Below, in pieces: positions 7,894 to 15,556 of a stretch of 16,354 bases of DNA. The DNA comes from JAHJDO01 sp964437505 (lineage in GTDB: Bacteria > JAHJDO01): contig CAYTGU010000020.1 in NCBI GenBank assembly GCA_964437505.1, positions 1-16,354 on the forward strand, written 5' to 3'. Both the position numbers and the translations under genes were made by a program. The notes under the pieces were generated by a model that saw nothing but the letters and a program-made list of their open reading frames with translations, ran no database searches and was not told where the DNA came from. Position 1 is the stretch's first letter; every line of letters starts with the position of its first letter.

Positions 7894-8873
7894 AAGGGGT
7901 AGATACAAACCGGTTTAGACACCTGATAGCAGGCTTTAAGAACACAAAAGTGCTTGTTGTGGGAGACCTGATGCTTGATAGATTCGTTTGGGGCGCAGTG
8001 GAACGCATTTCGCCTGAAGCGCCTGTGCCTGTTGTTAAAATTACTTCTGAATCCGCTATGATGGGTGGCGCATCTAATGTTGCAAGCAATATATGCGCGC
8101 TTGGTGCAGAGGCGTTAATCACAGGAATTATTGGAGACGATATTGCTGGGGAAGAATTTTTGCAACTGGTAAGGAAACAGGGTATGCGTGAGGATGGGAT
8201 TATTCTAAGTAAGAAAAGACCAACTATAGTAAAGACCAGAATCATTGCGCAGCATCAGCAAGTTGTCAGGACAGACAAGGAATTTGTCAGTCAGATTAAC
8301 TCCAGAGAAGCAAAAAAAATACTTGCATATATCAAATCCAACATGCGTAAAATTTCTGCTATTGTCATATCTGATTACGGAAAAGGCATTGTAACACGGT
8401 ATTTAGTTAAACAAATTATAAAGTTGAACGGGGAATTTAATTATCCAATTATTGTTGACCCTATGCCAATGCATTTTACGTATTACAAGAATACAACTAT
8501 GGTAACACCAAATAATCATGAAGCAGGAGAGAGTCTTAAAGCAGAGATAAAGGATGAACAAAGTTTAGTGCGAGTAGGGAAAAATTTGTTGAAGTTATTG
8601 CAGGCAAATTCAATATTAATCACTCGCGGAGAGAAAGGAATGTCCCTTTTTGAAAGAGATGGTAAAGTAACTAATATTCCAACTGTTGCAAAAGAGGTTT
8701 TTGATGTAACGGGTGCAGGCGATACAGTTGTTGGAGCACTTGCGTTGTGTCTTGGGAATAAAGCCTCAATGTATGAATCTGCATATATTGCGAATCACGC
8801 TGCAGGCATTGTTGTTGGAAAGCTTGGAACAGCCACAGTATCTATGGATGAACTGAGAAAAAACGTGGAATGA
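7890..8873 (+). CDS. D-glycero-beta-D-manno-heptose-7-phosphate kinase (HldE kinase domain, RfaE1)
   Basis: It makes heptose 1,7-bisphosphate on the way to ADP-heptose for the LPS inner core. It is a PfkB/ribokinase-fold protein: GDLMLDRFVWG (25-35), RISPEAPVPVV (39-49, a signature of the RfaE kinases), GGASNVASN (59-67), SDYGKGI (161-167), TRGEKGM (245-251) and FDVTGAGDT (271-279) with the catalytic Asp278. At 327 aa it is the kinase half only. The adenylyltransferase half fused to it in E. coli HldE is absent and no separate copy is in the window. The ATGA overlap with the gamma subunit gene ties heptose synthesis to the redox operon. Confidence 0.92.
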   Translation: MKGVDTNRFRHLIAGFKNTKVLVVGDLMLDRFVWGAVERISPEAPVPVVKITSESAMMGGASNVASNICALGAEALITGIIGDDIAGEEFLQLVRKQGMREDGIILSKKRPTIVKTRIIAQHQQVVRTDKEFVSQINSREAKKILAYIKSNMRKISAIVISDYGKGIVTRYLVKQIIKLNGEFNYPIIVDPMPMHFTYYKNTTMVTPNNHEAGESLKAEIKDEQSLVRVGKNLLKLLQANSILITRGEKGMSLFERDGKVTNIPTVAKEVFDVTGAGDTVVGALALCLGNKASMYESAYIANHAAGIVVGKLGTATVSMDELRKNVE

Positions 8874-8879
8874 GATTGT

Positions 8880-9602
8880 ATGAAATATGGTTTTTTATCA
8901 GATATACATGCTAACCTGGAAGCGTTGAATGCTGTTCTGGAAAAATTTAAAGATGAACAGGTTGAAAAAAATATATGCTTAGGTGATATAGTCGGATATG
9001 GAGCAAACCCGAATGAATGCGTGGAGCTCATCAGGAATAACGATTTTGAATGTGTTGCAGGAAACCACGATTGGGCAGTTGTTGGCAAGCAGGATATAGA
9101 ATACTTCAATCCAGTAGCAAAAGAGTCTGTAATATGGACTGCTGACACATTAACTGAGGATAATAAGAAATATTTAAAGCAGCTTGAATTAGAAAAAGAA
9201 TTCCCTAAATTTGTTATTGTTCATGCAACAATACTTGAGCCTGACCAGTGGAAATATATACGCACAACTCTTGATGCTCATCGCAACTTTAAAGAGCTCA
9301 CAAAGCCCGTGTGTTTTTTCAGCCATTCCCATGTCCCGATAGTTTTTAAAGAGACAGAGCGTCCTGAATTTTCCTTTGATATGAATATCGAAATTGAAGA
9401 AGGCACCAAGTATTTAATAAATATTGGAAGTGTAGGACAGCCAAGGGATAAAAATCCGGATGCGTGTTATGCTATTTACGATACAGAAGAAAAAAAAGTT
9501 GAGATAAAGAGAGTTCCTTACGATATTAAAACTGCTCAGGATAAAATAAGAGAAGCAGACCTGCCTCGAATGTCGGCTTATAGACTGGAAACAGGTGAGT
9601 AA
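8880..9602 (+). CDS. Calcineurin-like metallophosphoesterase
   Basis: This 240-aa cytosolic dinuclear metal hydrolase shows the complete motif series: DIH (Asp8, His10), GDIVGYG (35-41, Asp36), GNHD (61-64), IVHA (His115), and SHSHVP (His149, His151). The GDIVGYGxxPNECVEL form is typical of the small YfcE/MJ0936-like group acting on phosphodiesters or phosphomonoesters; the physiological substrate is unknown. It starts six bases after the kinase stop and appears to be the last gene of the operon that begins at kdsA. A housekeeping or nucleotide turnover role is possible, as is a link to sugar phosphates in view of its neighbours. Confidence 0.88.
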   Translation: MKYGFLSDIHANLEALNAVLEKFKDEQVEKNICLGDIVGYGANPNECVELIRNNDFECVAGNHDWAVVGKQDIEYFNPVAKESVIWTADTLTEDNKKYLKQLELEKEFPKFVIVHATILEPDQWKYIRTTLDAHRNFKELTKPVCFFSHSHVPIVFKETERPEFSFDMNIEIEEGTKYLINIGSVGQPRDKNPDACYAIYDTEEKKVEIKRVPYDIKTAQDKIREADLPRMSAYRLETGE

Positions 9603-9613
9603 GTCTATGATTC

Positions 9614-9709
9614 TAGATGTAAGATGCATGCCTCTCCTCCCAGCAAACACTCTCCAGCGCCTCTTACGACGTACTAGAGCTGGTCAGTTCAACATACATC
9701 TTGCATCTA
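9614..9709. repeat. Imperfect 17-bp inverted repeat spanning 96 bp
   Basis: TAGATGTAAGATGCATG at 9614-9630 matches the reverse complement of CATACATCTTGCATCTA at 9693-9709 at 15 of 17 positions. The enclosed 62 bp is pyrimidine-rich at first and contains no gene; CCAGC and GCTGG inside may also pair. The element fills nearly the whole spacer between the phosphoesterase gene and ligA. It could be a dispersed palindromic element, a remnant miniature transposon, or an RNA hairpin between operons. Confidence 0.65.
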
Positions 9710-9743
9710 AGTAACAAGGAATTGGGTATAAGGTCTAATCTTT

Positions 9744-11744
9744 ATGAACAGAAAAAATATAAAGAAGCTAAGAGAACAAATTGAGTATCATAATCGCAGG
9801 TATTACATAGATGCGCAGCCTGAAATATCTGACCACGAGTATGATCTCTTAATGGAAGATCTGGTACGCTTGGAATATAAATTCCCTGATTTAATTGTCC
9901 CTGATTCCCCGTCTCAACGTGTAGGAGGCTCTCCTCTAAAAGAATTCAGGACTGTTACTCATCGAACACCAATGCTGAGCATAGCAAATACCTACTCTGA
10001 AGATGAGATAAGAAAATTTGATGCGCGCATAAAGAAAAATCTTACAGGAGAAAATATTGATTATGTTGTTGAACTAAAGATTGATGGAGTGGCAGTAAAC
10101 TTGATCTATGAAAATGGAATTTTTGCGATTGGAACAAGTCGTGGAGATGGATTGCAGGGAGATAATATAACCAAGAATTTGCGAACAATAAAAACAATTC
10201 CTCTGAGGCTGCAAATGTCAGATTCAATACCTTCTGTTCTTGAGGTTCGGGGCGAGGTGTATATTCCCAAGGATGTTTTCAAACAGATAAATAAGGAGAG
10301 AGAGAAAAAAGAGGAACTCTTATTCGCAAATCCAAGGAATGCTGCAGCAGGTTCTATGAAATTGCTTGACCCGAAGATTGTTGCGCAAAGGCATCTCAAT
10401 ATTTTTGTCTATGCAATTGGATATATGGAGGGGGCCACTTGTAATAATCATATGGAGGCTTTGAAGTTACTAGATACATATGGGTTTCGCATAAATCCTC
10501 ATATTCAGCATTGTAAGAATATTGATGAAGTTATTGAATATTGCAACAGCTGGCAATTAAAGAGGGAAGCCCTGGGATATGAAACAGACGGCATGGTAAT
10601 AAAAGTAAACTCAATGGTTCAAAGGGATAAGCTTGGCAGTACGGGCAAAAGTCCGCGCTGGATGATAGCATACAAATTTCCTGCAAAACAGGCTACTACA
10701 ATTCTTGAGAATATTGTTGTGCAAGTGGGAAGAACAGGAATATTAACACCCGTTGCTGTGCTTAAACCTGTTGCTTTGGCAGGCACAACGGTAAGTCGGG
10801 CTACATTGCATAATCAGGATGAAATAACGCGCAAGGATATTAGAATTTCGGATAAGGTTGTGATTGAAAAGGGAGGAGACGTTATTCCCAAGATAGTAAG
10901 CGTTGTAAAAGAGGCTCGCACAGGGAAAGAAAGAGAGTTTAGAATGCCGAGCAAATGTCCTGTATGCGGTGGGGATGTGGTGAGAATAGAAGGAGAAGCT
11001 GCATACAGATGTGATAATTTGAAATGTCCTGCACAGCTTGAGCGAAGAATACACCATTTCGTCTCAAGACGCGCAATGGATATAGAAAGTTTAGGACCAG
11101 CTATTATAGCTCAGCTTGTGCAAAGTAAACTTGTCAGGGACTATGCAGATTTATATCTTCTGAAGTTTGATGATATTGTTAAATTAGAGCGAATGGGAGA
11201 TATACTGGCAAATAAAATAATAAGAAATATCAGAGAAAGCAGAAGTAGGCCTCTATCAAGATTGATTTTTGCGCTTGGAATTCCACATGTAGGAGTTTTA
11301 TCTGCAGAGATTTTGGCAAAGAATTTTTCTTCTATTGATCAGTTAAGAACAGCAGAGAAAGAGGAGCTTGAGGCAATAGAGGAAATAGGAAATATAATGT
11401 CAAGCAGTATTGTATATTTCTTCAGAAGACCAGACACATTAGAGGTGTTAAGAAAACTGAATAATTCTGGGGTAAAAACAGAAGAAGCAGAATCTCTCTC
11501 AAATAAAGTTTTTACAGATAAGGTATTTGTGTTAACAGGAACACTAGCTAAATATAAGAGACATCAGGTTTCCGAGATAATAAAGAGGCTTGGAGGAAGC
11601 ATAAGCGAAAGTGTTGGTAAAAAAACAAGTTTTTTACTTGCAGGCGCTTCTCCGGGCTCTAAATACAATAAAGCTAAGAAACTGGGAATTACTATATTAA
11701 CGGAAGAAGAATTCCTAACTCTTATTCAGACGACAGAGCGCTAG
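9744..11744 (+). CDS. ligA: NAD-dependent DNA ligase
   Basis: It seals nicks in duplex DNA using NAD+, essential for replication and repair. The 666-aa length and all domains are normal. Domain Ia contains HNRRYYIDAQPEISDHEYDLL (near 16-36). The adenylation lysine is Lys112 in KIDG (112-115). GYETDGMVIKV is near 278-288. The OB fold follows. The zinc finger has Cys405, Cys408, Cys423 and Cys428. The helix-hairpin-helix region includes LGIPHVG and IEEIGNIMS. The BRCT domain covers about 586-664 with VFVLTGTLAKYKR. AAGG at 9730-9733 is a modest ribosome binding site. It lies after the palindromic spacer, so it probably has its own transcription start or reads through. Confidence 0.97.
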   Translation: MNRKNIKKLREQIEYHNRRYYIDAQPEISDHEYDLLMEDLVRLEYKFPDLIVPDSPSQRVGGSPLKEFRTVTHRTPMLSIANTYSEDEIRKFDARIKKNLTGENIDYVVELKIDGVAVNLIYENGIFAIGTSRGDGLQGDNITKNLRTIKTIPLRLQMSDSIPSVLEVRGEVYIPKDVFKQINKEREKKEELLFANPRNAAAGSMKLLDPKIVAQRHLNIFVYAIGYMEGATCNNHMEALKLLDTYGFRINPHIQHCKNIDEVIEYCNSWQLKREALGYETDGMVIKVNSMVQRDKLGSTGKSPRWMIAYKFPAKQATTILENIVVQVGRTGILTPVAVLKPVALAGTTVSRATLHNQDEITRKDIRISDKVVIEKGGDVIPKIVSVVKEARTGKEREFRMPSKCPVCGGDVVRIEGEAAYRCDNLKCPAQLERRIHHFVSRRAMDIESLGPAIIAQLVQSKLVRDYADLYLLKFDDIVKLERMGDILANKIIRNIRESRSRPLSRLIFALGIPHVGVLSAEILAKNFSSIDQLRTAEKEELEAIEEIGNIMSSSIVYFFRRPDTLEVLRKLNNSGVKTEEAESLSNKVFTDKVFVLTGTLAKYKRHQVSEIIKRLGGSISESVGKKTSFLLAGASPGSKYNKAKKLGITILTEEEFLTLIQTTER

Positions 11745-11763
11745 AATGAAAAACTTTAGAATG

Positions 11764-11799
11764 TGTCATTGCGAGGAGCGTTAGCGATGTGGCAATCTC
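11764..11799. repeat. Short dispersed-type palindrome A (TGTCATTGCGAGG...)
   Basis: The sequence runs TGTCATTGCGAGGAGCG at 11764-11780 and continues to GGCAATCTC at 11791-11799. ATTGC at 11768-11772 pairs with GCAAT at 11792-11796. I recall elements of this wording scattered between genes in many bacterial genomes, including uncultured ones; copy number here cannot be judged from one window. Confidence 0.7.
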
Positions 11800-11804
11800 G
11801 TTTG

Positions 11805-11831
11805 TCATTCTCCGACTTGATCGGGAATCCA
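11805..11831. repeat. Short dispersed-type palindrome B (TCATTCTCCGA...)
   Basis: ATTCTCCGA at 11807-11815 pairs with TCGGGAAT at 11821-11828 around a five-base loop with one bulge. The TCATTC...GGAATCCA frame is another widely scattered intergenic repeat type, placed five bases after palindrome A. Confidence 0.65.
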
Positions 11832-11842
11832 CTGTTTTTTTC

Positions 11843-11866
11843 GTAGGGGCACAATATCTTGTGCCC
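11843..11866. repeat. Short dispersed-type palindrome C (GTAGGGGCAC...)
   Basis: GGGCACAA at 11847-11854 and TTGTGCCC at 11859-11866 form a perfect 8-bp stem with a four-base TATC loop, preceded by GTAGG. It is a third repeat type in the same spacer. There is no clear T-run after it (TTAATAAT), so it is at best a weak terminator for ligA. Confidence 0.7.
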
Positions 11867-11948
11867 TTAATAATGACGGTATTGCAATACGCTCCTTTAT
11901 GTGTGGGAAAATCAATTCAAATTATTGCATAATCTTCAAAGTATGATA

Positions 11949-12005
11949 TCCTAACTAAGATAAAAGCAAATTAAATATAAAAAATTTCTTTATTGATTGT
12001 TAGGA
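11949..12005. repeat. AT-rich imperfect palindrome before the nuclease-like gene
   Basis: TCCTAAC at 11949-11955 and GTTAGGA at 11999-12005 are perfect inverted repeats. Inside them, ATAAAAGCAAATT pairs well with AATTTCTTTAT, giving a nearly continuous stem with a small bulge over 57 bp. It ends 20 bases before the next start codon, so it falls in the leader or operator region of that gene. Its layout (AAC...GTT ends, inner arms, bulged base) loosely resembles an integron attC site, but the outermost bases do not match that consensus. Confidence 0.45.
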
Positions 12006-12024
12006 CTTAAAAGAGGGACAGTTC

Positions 12025-12771
12025 TTGTCGTTAAAAAGCTTTCTATTAGAGGGAAAAAACAGTAGAACAAAAGAGGCTATTCTAAATTTTCTGCTTTTCT
12101 CCGATCTCAAATTAGCCGCTGCAGAACGAGGCTACGATCTCAGTATTTTTGTGCCAGATATTGACCAACATGGATATGATGTAATTCTTGATGATAGTGA
12201 TAGGCTTAAGAAGCTTCAAATAAAGACAGTTCTTAAAACCGCAAACACATCTTCTTGGTATATACATAAAACAATGTTGCGACCAGATATATATTCATGT
12301 GAAAAACTAGGATTTGAATCCAGTCCATCTGGTGCTGGTTATTCAGGTGGCGTGATATTGTTGGAGATTGATGCAAAAAAAGTACCACTCTCTGTTGCCT
12401 ATTACTATACAGACATATTTATTATTACTGCACTAAGAGACAGAATTATTGATAGGATACCAAGAAGAACAGGAACTTCTGTTATGGATAACTTTTACAA
12501 AGCCATACGTAACGGGATATCTCATGAAAAAATAAGAGTTGCTAAATCAATGTTTATAAAAGCTAGGTTCCCTAGCCATTTACTCGCGTTAATGGGATTG
12601 CATAGTAAGGAAAGTTCTTCATGGATTTATAATTTATTGCTAATCTCTCAGTCTGAATTGAGGGCTACTAAAACAGAAGACAAACTTCCTGCACCAGTAG
12701 ATAAATTAAGGAATTCTGTAGCGTTAGAACTTGTTAAGTTGGCGTCTGATATCAAAGCAGTTAAGTACTAA
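12025..12771 (+). CDS. Unrecognised protein with D...QxK nuclease-like pattern
   Basis: I do not recognise this 248-aa protein as a whole. It is soluble, with no signal peptide or membrane span. The N-terminal third has an alpha helix with Glu34 followed by YDLSIFVPDIDQHGYDVIL (37-55), then LKKLQIKTV (61-69). An Asp (52) in a beta strand followed about a dozen residues later by Gln65-Ile-Lys67 is the pattern of the PD-(D/E)xK nuclease superfamily in its QxK variant, as in DUF4365 and some restriction or repair nucleases. The C-terminal half is helical and basic. The TTG start is chosen because AGAGGG at 12012-12017 lies seven bases ahead. No methyltransferase, ATPase or toxin partner is nearby. 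Nuclease function is inference from the motif. Confidence 0.7.
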   Translation: MSLKSFLLEGKNSRTKEAILNFLLFSDLKLAAAERGYDLSIFVPDIDQHGYDVILDDSDRLKKLQIKTVLKTANTSSWYIHKTMLRPDIYSCEKLGFESSPSGAGYSGGVILLEIDAKKVPLSVAYYYTDIFIITALRDRIIDRIPRRTGTSVMDNFYKAIRNGISHEKIRVAKSMFIKARFPSHLLALMGLHSKESSSWIYNLLLISQSELRATKTEDKLPAPVDKLRNSVALELVKLASDIKAVKY

Positions 12772-12877
12772 CAAGGTTCTGTAGATTGGAACTGTAATCG
12801 ATTATTTTGTTGGTAAAAAAGAATGGAGGACTTAAAGTGATTATTGGTTAAAAGTCAAAATAAAAGGGAGAAAGATT

Positions 12878-13705
12878 ATGAAAGCATACAAATGTTTTAT
12901 CTCAATTCTATGTATGGCGATATGTATAACTTTGTTATATGAACCTGTTTTTGCTGGTGAGCAGGGACCTAAAGTGTTAAAAGTAAAAGGATTATACATT
13001 GGGATGAATATTGATGAGGCGTGTATTGTTGTGCAGAAGCTTCTTACTATCCATAGTCTTGAAGTTTCTAAATGTGTAGAAGTAGATTGTAGCGCTGAAG
13101 GTATGCTAAGAAACGATTTGAAGTTTAGAGTTGCAATGAAAGATTATCTTAGCGGAACTCCAAGTGAAAGAAAAGCCAAAATACATCAAAGTTATATTGA
13201 TGGGGGCATAGAGAGTATGGACAGAGAGGTGTATCAAAACTTGCTCTGGTTTACAAGTAGCTTTTCAGACGGAAAGCTTCAGGTAATGCTGTCTGCAGTA
13301 GAAGGATCCATGCCTGATGAAGAGAAAGTTACAGGTTATAAAATTAGGTATAGCCCTACGACTCATAGCGCTACTACTATTGTAGAGTCAGGAGTTGATA
13401 AAAAAGTAACATCTATCAGTCTTACTCATGAGGAAATAAACAAGCTTTTCAATACTGGCGATTTGACTATGGATCAATTTACTCAGGCATTTATGAACGC
13501 TTATCAGATTCCAAAGATGGAGCATGATGTATCTTCAGAACTTTTTGGAGACATTATACTCAGGGGTGAAAGTTGGTCATTTACAAGCAGTTTTGGCTAT
13601 AAAGTAATAATTTCTAAAACTACTAGTTCAAATCCTTTTTATGGTACTGCTTGTTCTCTAAAAATTATCAAAATAGCTAAGAAGAGTGACCATACCTTTA
13701 ATTAA
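12878..13705 (+). CDS. Unrecognised exported protein
   Basis: This 275-aa protein has a clear signal peptide: basic MKAYK, a hydrophobic core, and a likely cut after VFA (residue 26). The mature part opens with VKGLYIGMNIDEAC (36-49), a GLxIGM-type segment also seen at the start of various small periplasmic proteins and of BamE-like folds. It contains four Cys (49, 66, 71, 259) that might form disulfides. The later part has LTMDQFTQAFMNAYQIPKM (196-214). AAGGGAGAAAG just before ATG is a good ribosome binding site. It lies 106 bp after the nuclease-like gene with no evident promoter or terminator between. Function is unknown; periplasmic or cell-surface location is likely. Confidence 0.78.
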   Translation: MKAYKCFISILCMAICITLLYEPVFAGEQGPKVLKVKGLYIGMNIDEACIVVQKLLTIHSLEVSKCVEVDCSAEGMLRNDLKFRVAMKDYLSGTPSERKAKIHQSYIDGGIESMDREVYQNLLWFTSSFSDGKLQVMLSAVEGSMPDEEKVTGYKIRYSPTTHSATTIVESGVDKKVTSISLTHEEINKLFNTGDLTMDQFTQAFMNAYQIPKMEHDVSSELFGDIILRGESWSFTSSFGYKVIISKTTSSNPFYGTACSLKIIKIAKKSDHTFN

Positions 13706-13791
13706 AGTCAGTTGGAGTGAGAAAATAAAAATCAATACAATAGTGATAATAATATTTTGACAATACCAATAAAAACAAAAGGAGGCATCCA

Positions 13792-13989
13792 ATGATTTCA
13801 GAAGATATTGCGCAAGAAGCTACACAAGTTTGGGTTGAATATGGAAATGCTATCTGTGAAGCATTTGATTTTCCAGTGAAAGGGAATATGTTGGCTGCTC
13901 CACTCATAGAAGTGTTACAAACGGGCAATGATGGAAAAGTTCAAGATTTTATTAAATATATTCGCAAGCAAACATTAGAAATTAAGTAA
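13792..13989 (+). CDS. Unrecognised small protein (65 aa)
   Basis: This short soluble protein begins MISEDIAQEATQVWVEYG and ends FIKYIRKQTLEIK. It has one Cys, is mostly predicted helical and has no signal peptide. It is credible as a gene because AAAAGGAGG at 13777-13785 is an almost perfect Shine-Dalgarno six bases before the ATG, and it fills a gap between two real genes without overlap. No known family is recognised. Its place after an exported protein and before a metallo-hydrolase gives no clear hint of role. Confidence 0.6.
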   Translation: MISEDIAQEATQVWVEYGNAICEAFDFPVKGNMLAAPLIEVLQTGNDGKVQDFIKYIRKQTLEIK

Positions 13990-14025
13990 GCTAAATTTGT
14001 TAATGAAAGAAATTAAGAAATTAAA

Positions 14026-14655
14026 ATGATAATTAAAAAGTTAGTAGTTGGGTTTCTTGAGACTAATTGCTACATAGTTGGATGCGAGCAAACAAAAAGA
14101 GCCTTTATAATTGATCCGGGAGCAGAAAGCTCCAGAATTATAGAAGAGATTAAGAAGGAGCATCTGAATCCTGAATATATTATTAATACACATGGTCATG
14201 GAGATCATATAGGTGCTAATAAGAATATAAAGAAGGAATTTGAAGATTTAAAAATACTAATTCATACAAATGATAAAGATATGCTTACAGATGCCTCTAA
14301 AAATCTCTCAGCAGATTTTGCTATGAACTATGTATCTCCTTCAGCAGATATTGTGCTTAATGGAGGAGAAATAATAGAAGTCGGAGACCTGCGACTAGAG
14401 ATATTGTTTACTCCGGGACATACTCCTGGAGGTATATCTATCTTCATAAAAAAAGAAAAGACAGTGTTTACAGGCGATGCGCTCTTTCGTGGCTCAGTAG
14501 GCAGAACAGATCTTCCTTCAAGCTCCGGTGCAGATTTAATAAGAGCCATTAAAGAAAAGCTTATGGTTTTGGATTCTGATGTTGTTATATATCCCGGGCA
14601 TGGGCCGGATTCTACAATTGGCTATGAGAGAGAAAACAATCCTTTTCTTGTATGA
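14026..14655 (+). CDS. Metallo-beta-lactamase fold hydrolase (glyoxalase II-like)
   Basis: This 209-aa cytosolic zinc hydrolase has the metal motif THGHGDH (His56, His58, Asp60, His61), FTPGHTPGG with the third-site His near 130, FTGDALFRGSVGRTD with the bridging Asp near 150, and IYPGHGP with the last His near 190. This is the YcbL/GloB-like group that hydrolyses thioesters such as S-lactoylglutathione; short forms often have other or unknown thioester substrates. The start is preceded only by the weak purine stretch GAAAGAAATTAAG. Its stop overlaps the xerD start (ATGA), so the two are co-translated. Confidence 0.9.
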   Translation: MIIKKLVVGFLETNCYIVGCEQTKRAFIIDPGAESSRIIEEIKKEHLNPEYIINTHGHGDHIGANKNIKKEFEDLKILIHTNDKDMLTDASKNLSADFAMNYVSPSADIVLNGGEIIEVGDLRLEILFTPGHTPGGISIFIKKEKTVFTGDALFRGSVGRTDLPSSSGADLIRAIKEKLMVLDSDVVIYPGHGPDSTIGYERENNPFLV

Positions 14656-15536
14656 ATCAATTACTTGACCAGTTTATGGATTATCTTTCAGTAGAACGAG
14701 GGCTCTCTTCCAATACATTAGAGGCTTACAGGAGAGATTTAACTAAATTCTTTGGGTTTTTGGATAGAGAATCTAGTGCCAGCACAGAAAGTGTAGATCC
14801 CAGTGATATAATAGCCTATCTCATTTATCTCAGAAAAGGCAAGCTTGCCATACGTTCCATTTCAAGAAATCTAGTTGCTGTAAGAATGTTTTATAAATTT
14901 CTGGTTAATGAAGATGTAATAAATGAAGATCCTACTCTAAACCTGGATTCTCCAAAAACAGGTTTGTCATTACCTGAAGTTCTTTCTCAGGAAGAAGTAG
15001 AGAGATTATTAAGTTTACCAAATAGTAAAGAGCAGGGAATAAAAGATAAGGCAATACTTGAACTTCTTTATGCTACAGGTATGAGAGTATCAGAGCTTAT
15101 CAATCTTCCTATTGATAATATAGATTTGCACGAAGGGTATCTGAAATGTATTGGCAAAGGCTCAAAGGAGCGCATTATCCCTGTTGGAAGAAAGGCTCAG
15201 AGAGCTGTAAAAAAATACATAGATGTAGTAAGGATCAAATATGTTTCCAGAGGTAACAGCAATATGCTTTTCATAACCCGGCTTGGCAGAGGATATACAA
15301 GACAGGGTATATGGAAAATAATAAAAAGATACTCCGTATTAATGGGCATAAATAAAGAGATAACAGTTCATACATTGAGGCACTGTTTTGCTACACATCT
15401 TCTCTCTCATGGCGCAGACCTGAGGTCTGTTCAGGAAATGCTTGGGCATGTTGATATTTCCACCACACAAATTTATACTCACATAGACAGAGCCCGTCTC
15501 AGAGAAATTCATCAGAAGTTTCATCCGAGAGGGTAA
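14652..15536 (+). CDS. xerD: Site-specific tyrosine recombinase, XerD type
   Basis: It resolves chromosome dimers at dif together with a XerC partner, on the DNA at division. Length (294 aa) and order of parts are standard. The N-terminal core-binding domain has YLSVERGLSSNTLEAYRRDL (11-30). The catalytic residues are Arg145 (ATGMRVSEL), Lys169 (GKGSKER), His240 and Arg243 (HTLRHCFATHLL), His266 (LGHVDISTTQ) and nucleophile Tyr275 (IYTH). The STTQIYTH ending and N-terminal wording favour XerD over XerC; a single-recombinase XerH-like role is not excluded. It overlaps the hydrolase gene by four bases and no mobile-element genes flank it, so it looks like the housekeeping recombinase. No dif-like site was recognised here. 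Confidence 0.9.
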   Translation: MNQLLDQFMDYLSVERGLSSNTLEAYRRDLTKFFGFLDRESSASTESVDPSDIIAYLIYLRKGKLAIRSISRNLVAVRMFYKFLVNEDVINEDPTLNLDSPKTGLSLPEVLSQEEVERLLSLPNSKEQGIKDKAILELLYATGMRVSELINLPIDNIDLHEGYLKCIGKGSKERIIPVGRKAQRAVKKYIDVVRIKYVSRGNSNMLFITRLGRGYTRQGIWKIIKRYSVLMGINKEITVHTLRHCFATHLLSHGADLRSVQEMLGHVDISTTQIYTHIDRARLREIHQKFHPRG

Positions 15537-15556
15537 GGGAAGACGCAAGAATCATT

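Noticed and set aside
735..7922. Complement-strand open frames inside the kdsA to gamma-subunit genes
   Set aside because: They lie wholly or mostly opposite well-identified genes, lack ribosome sites and encode no recognisable domains.
13757..13762. TTGACA as a -35 box for the 65-aa protein gene
   Set aside because: No -10 hexamer lies 16-18 bases downstream; that position is the A-rich stretch and ribosome site.
14652..15536. Integrase of a mobile element
   Set aside because: Length, motif wording and operon overlap with a housekeeping-type hydrolase fit XerD; no attachment-site duplication, tRNA or phage genes were seen nearby.
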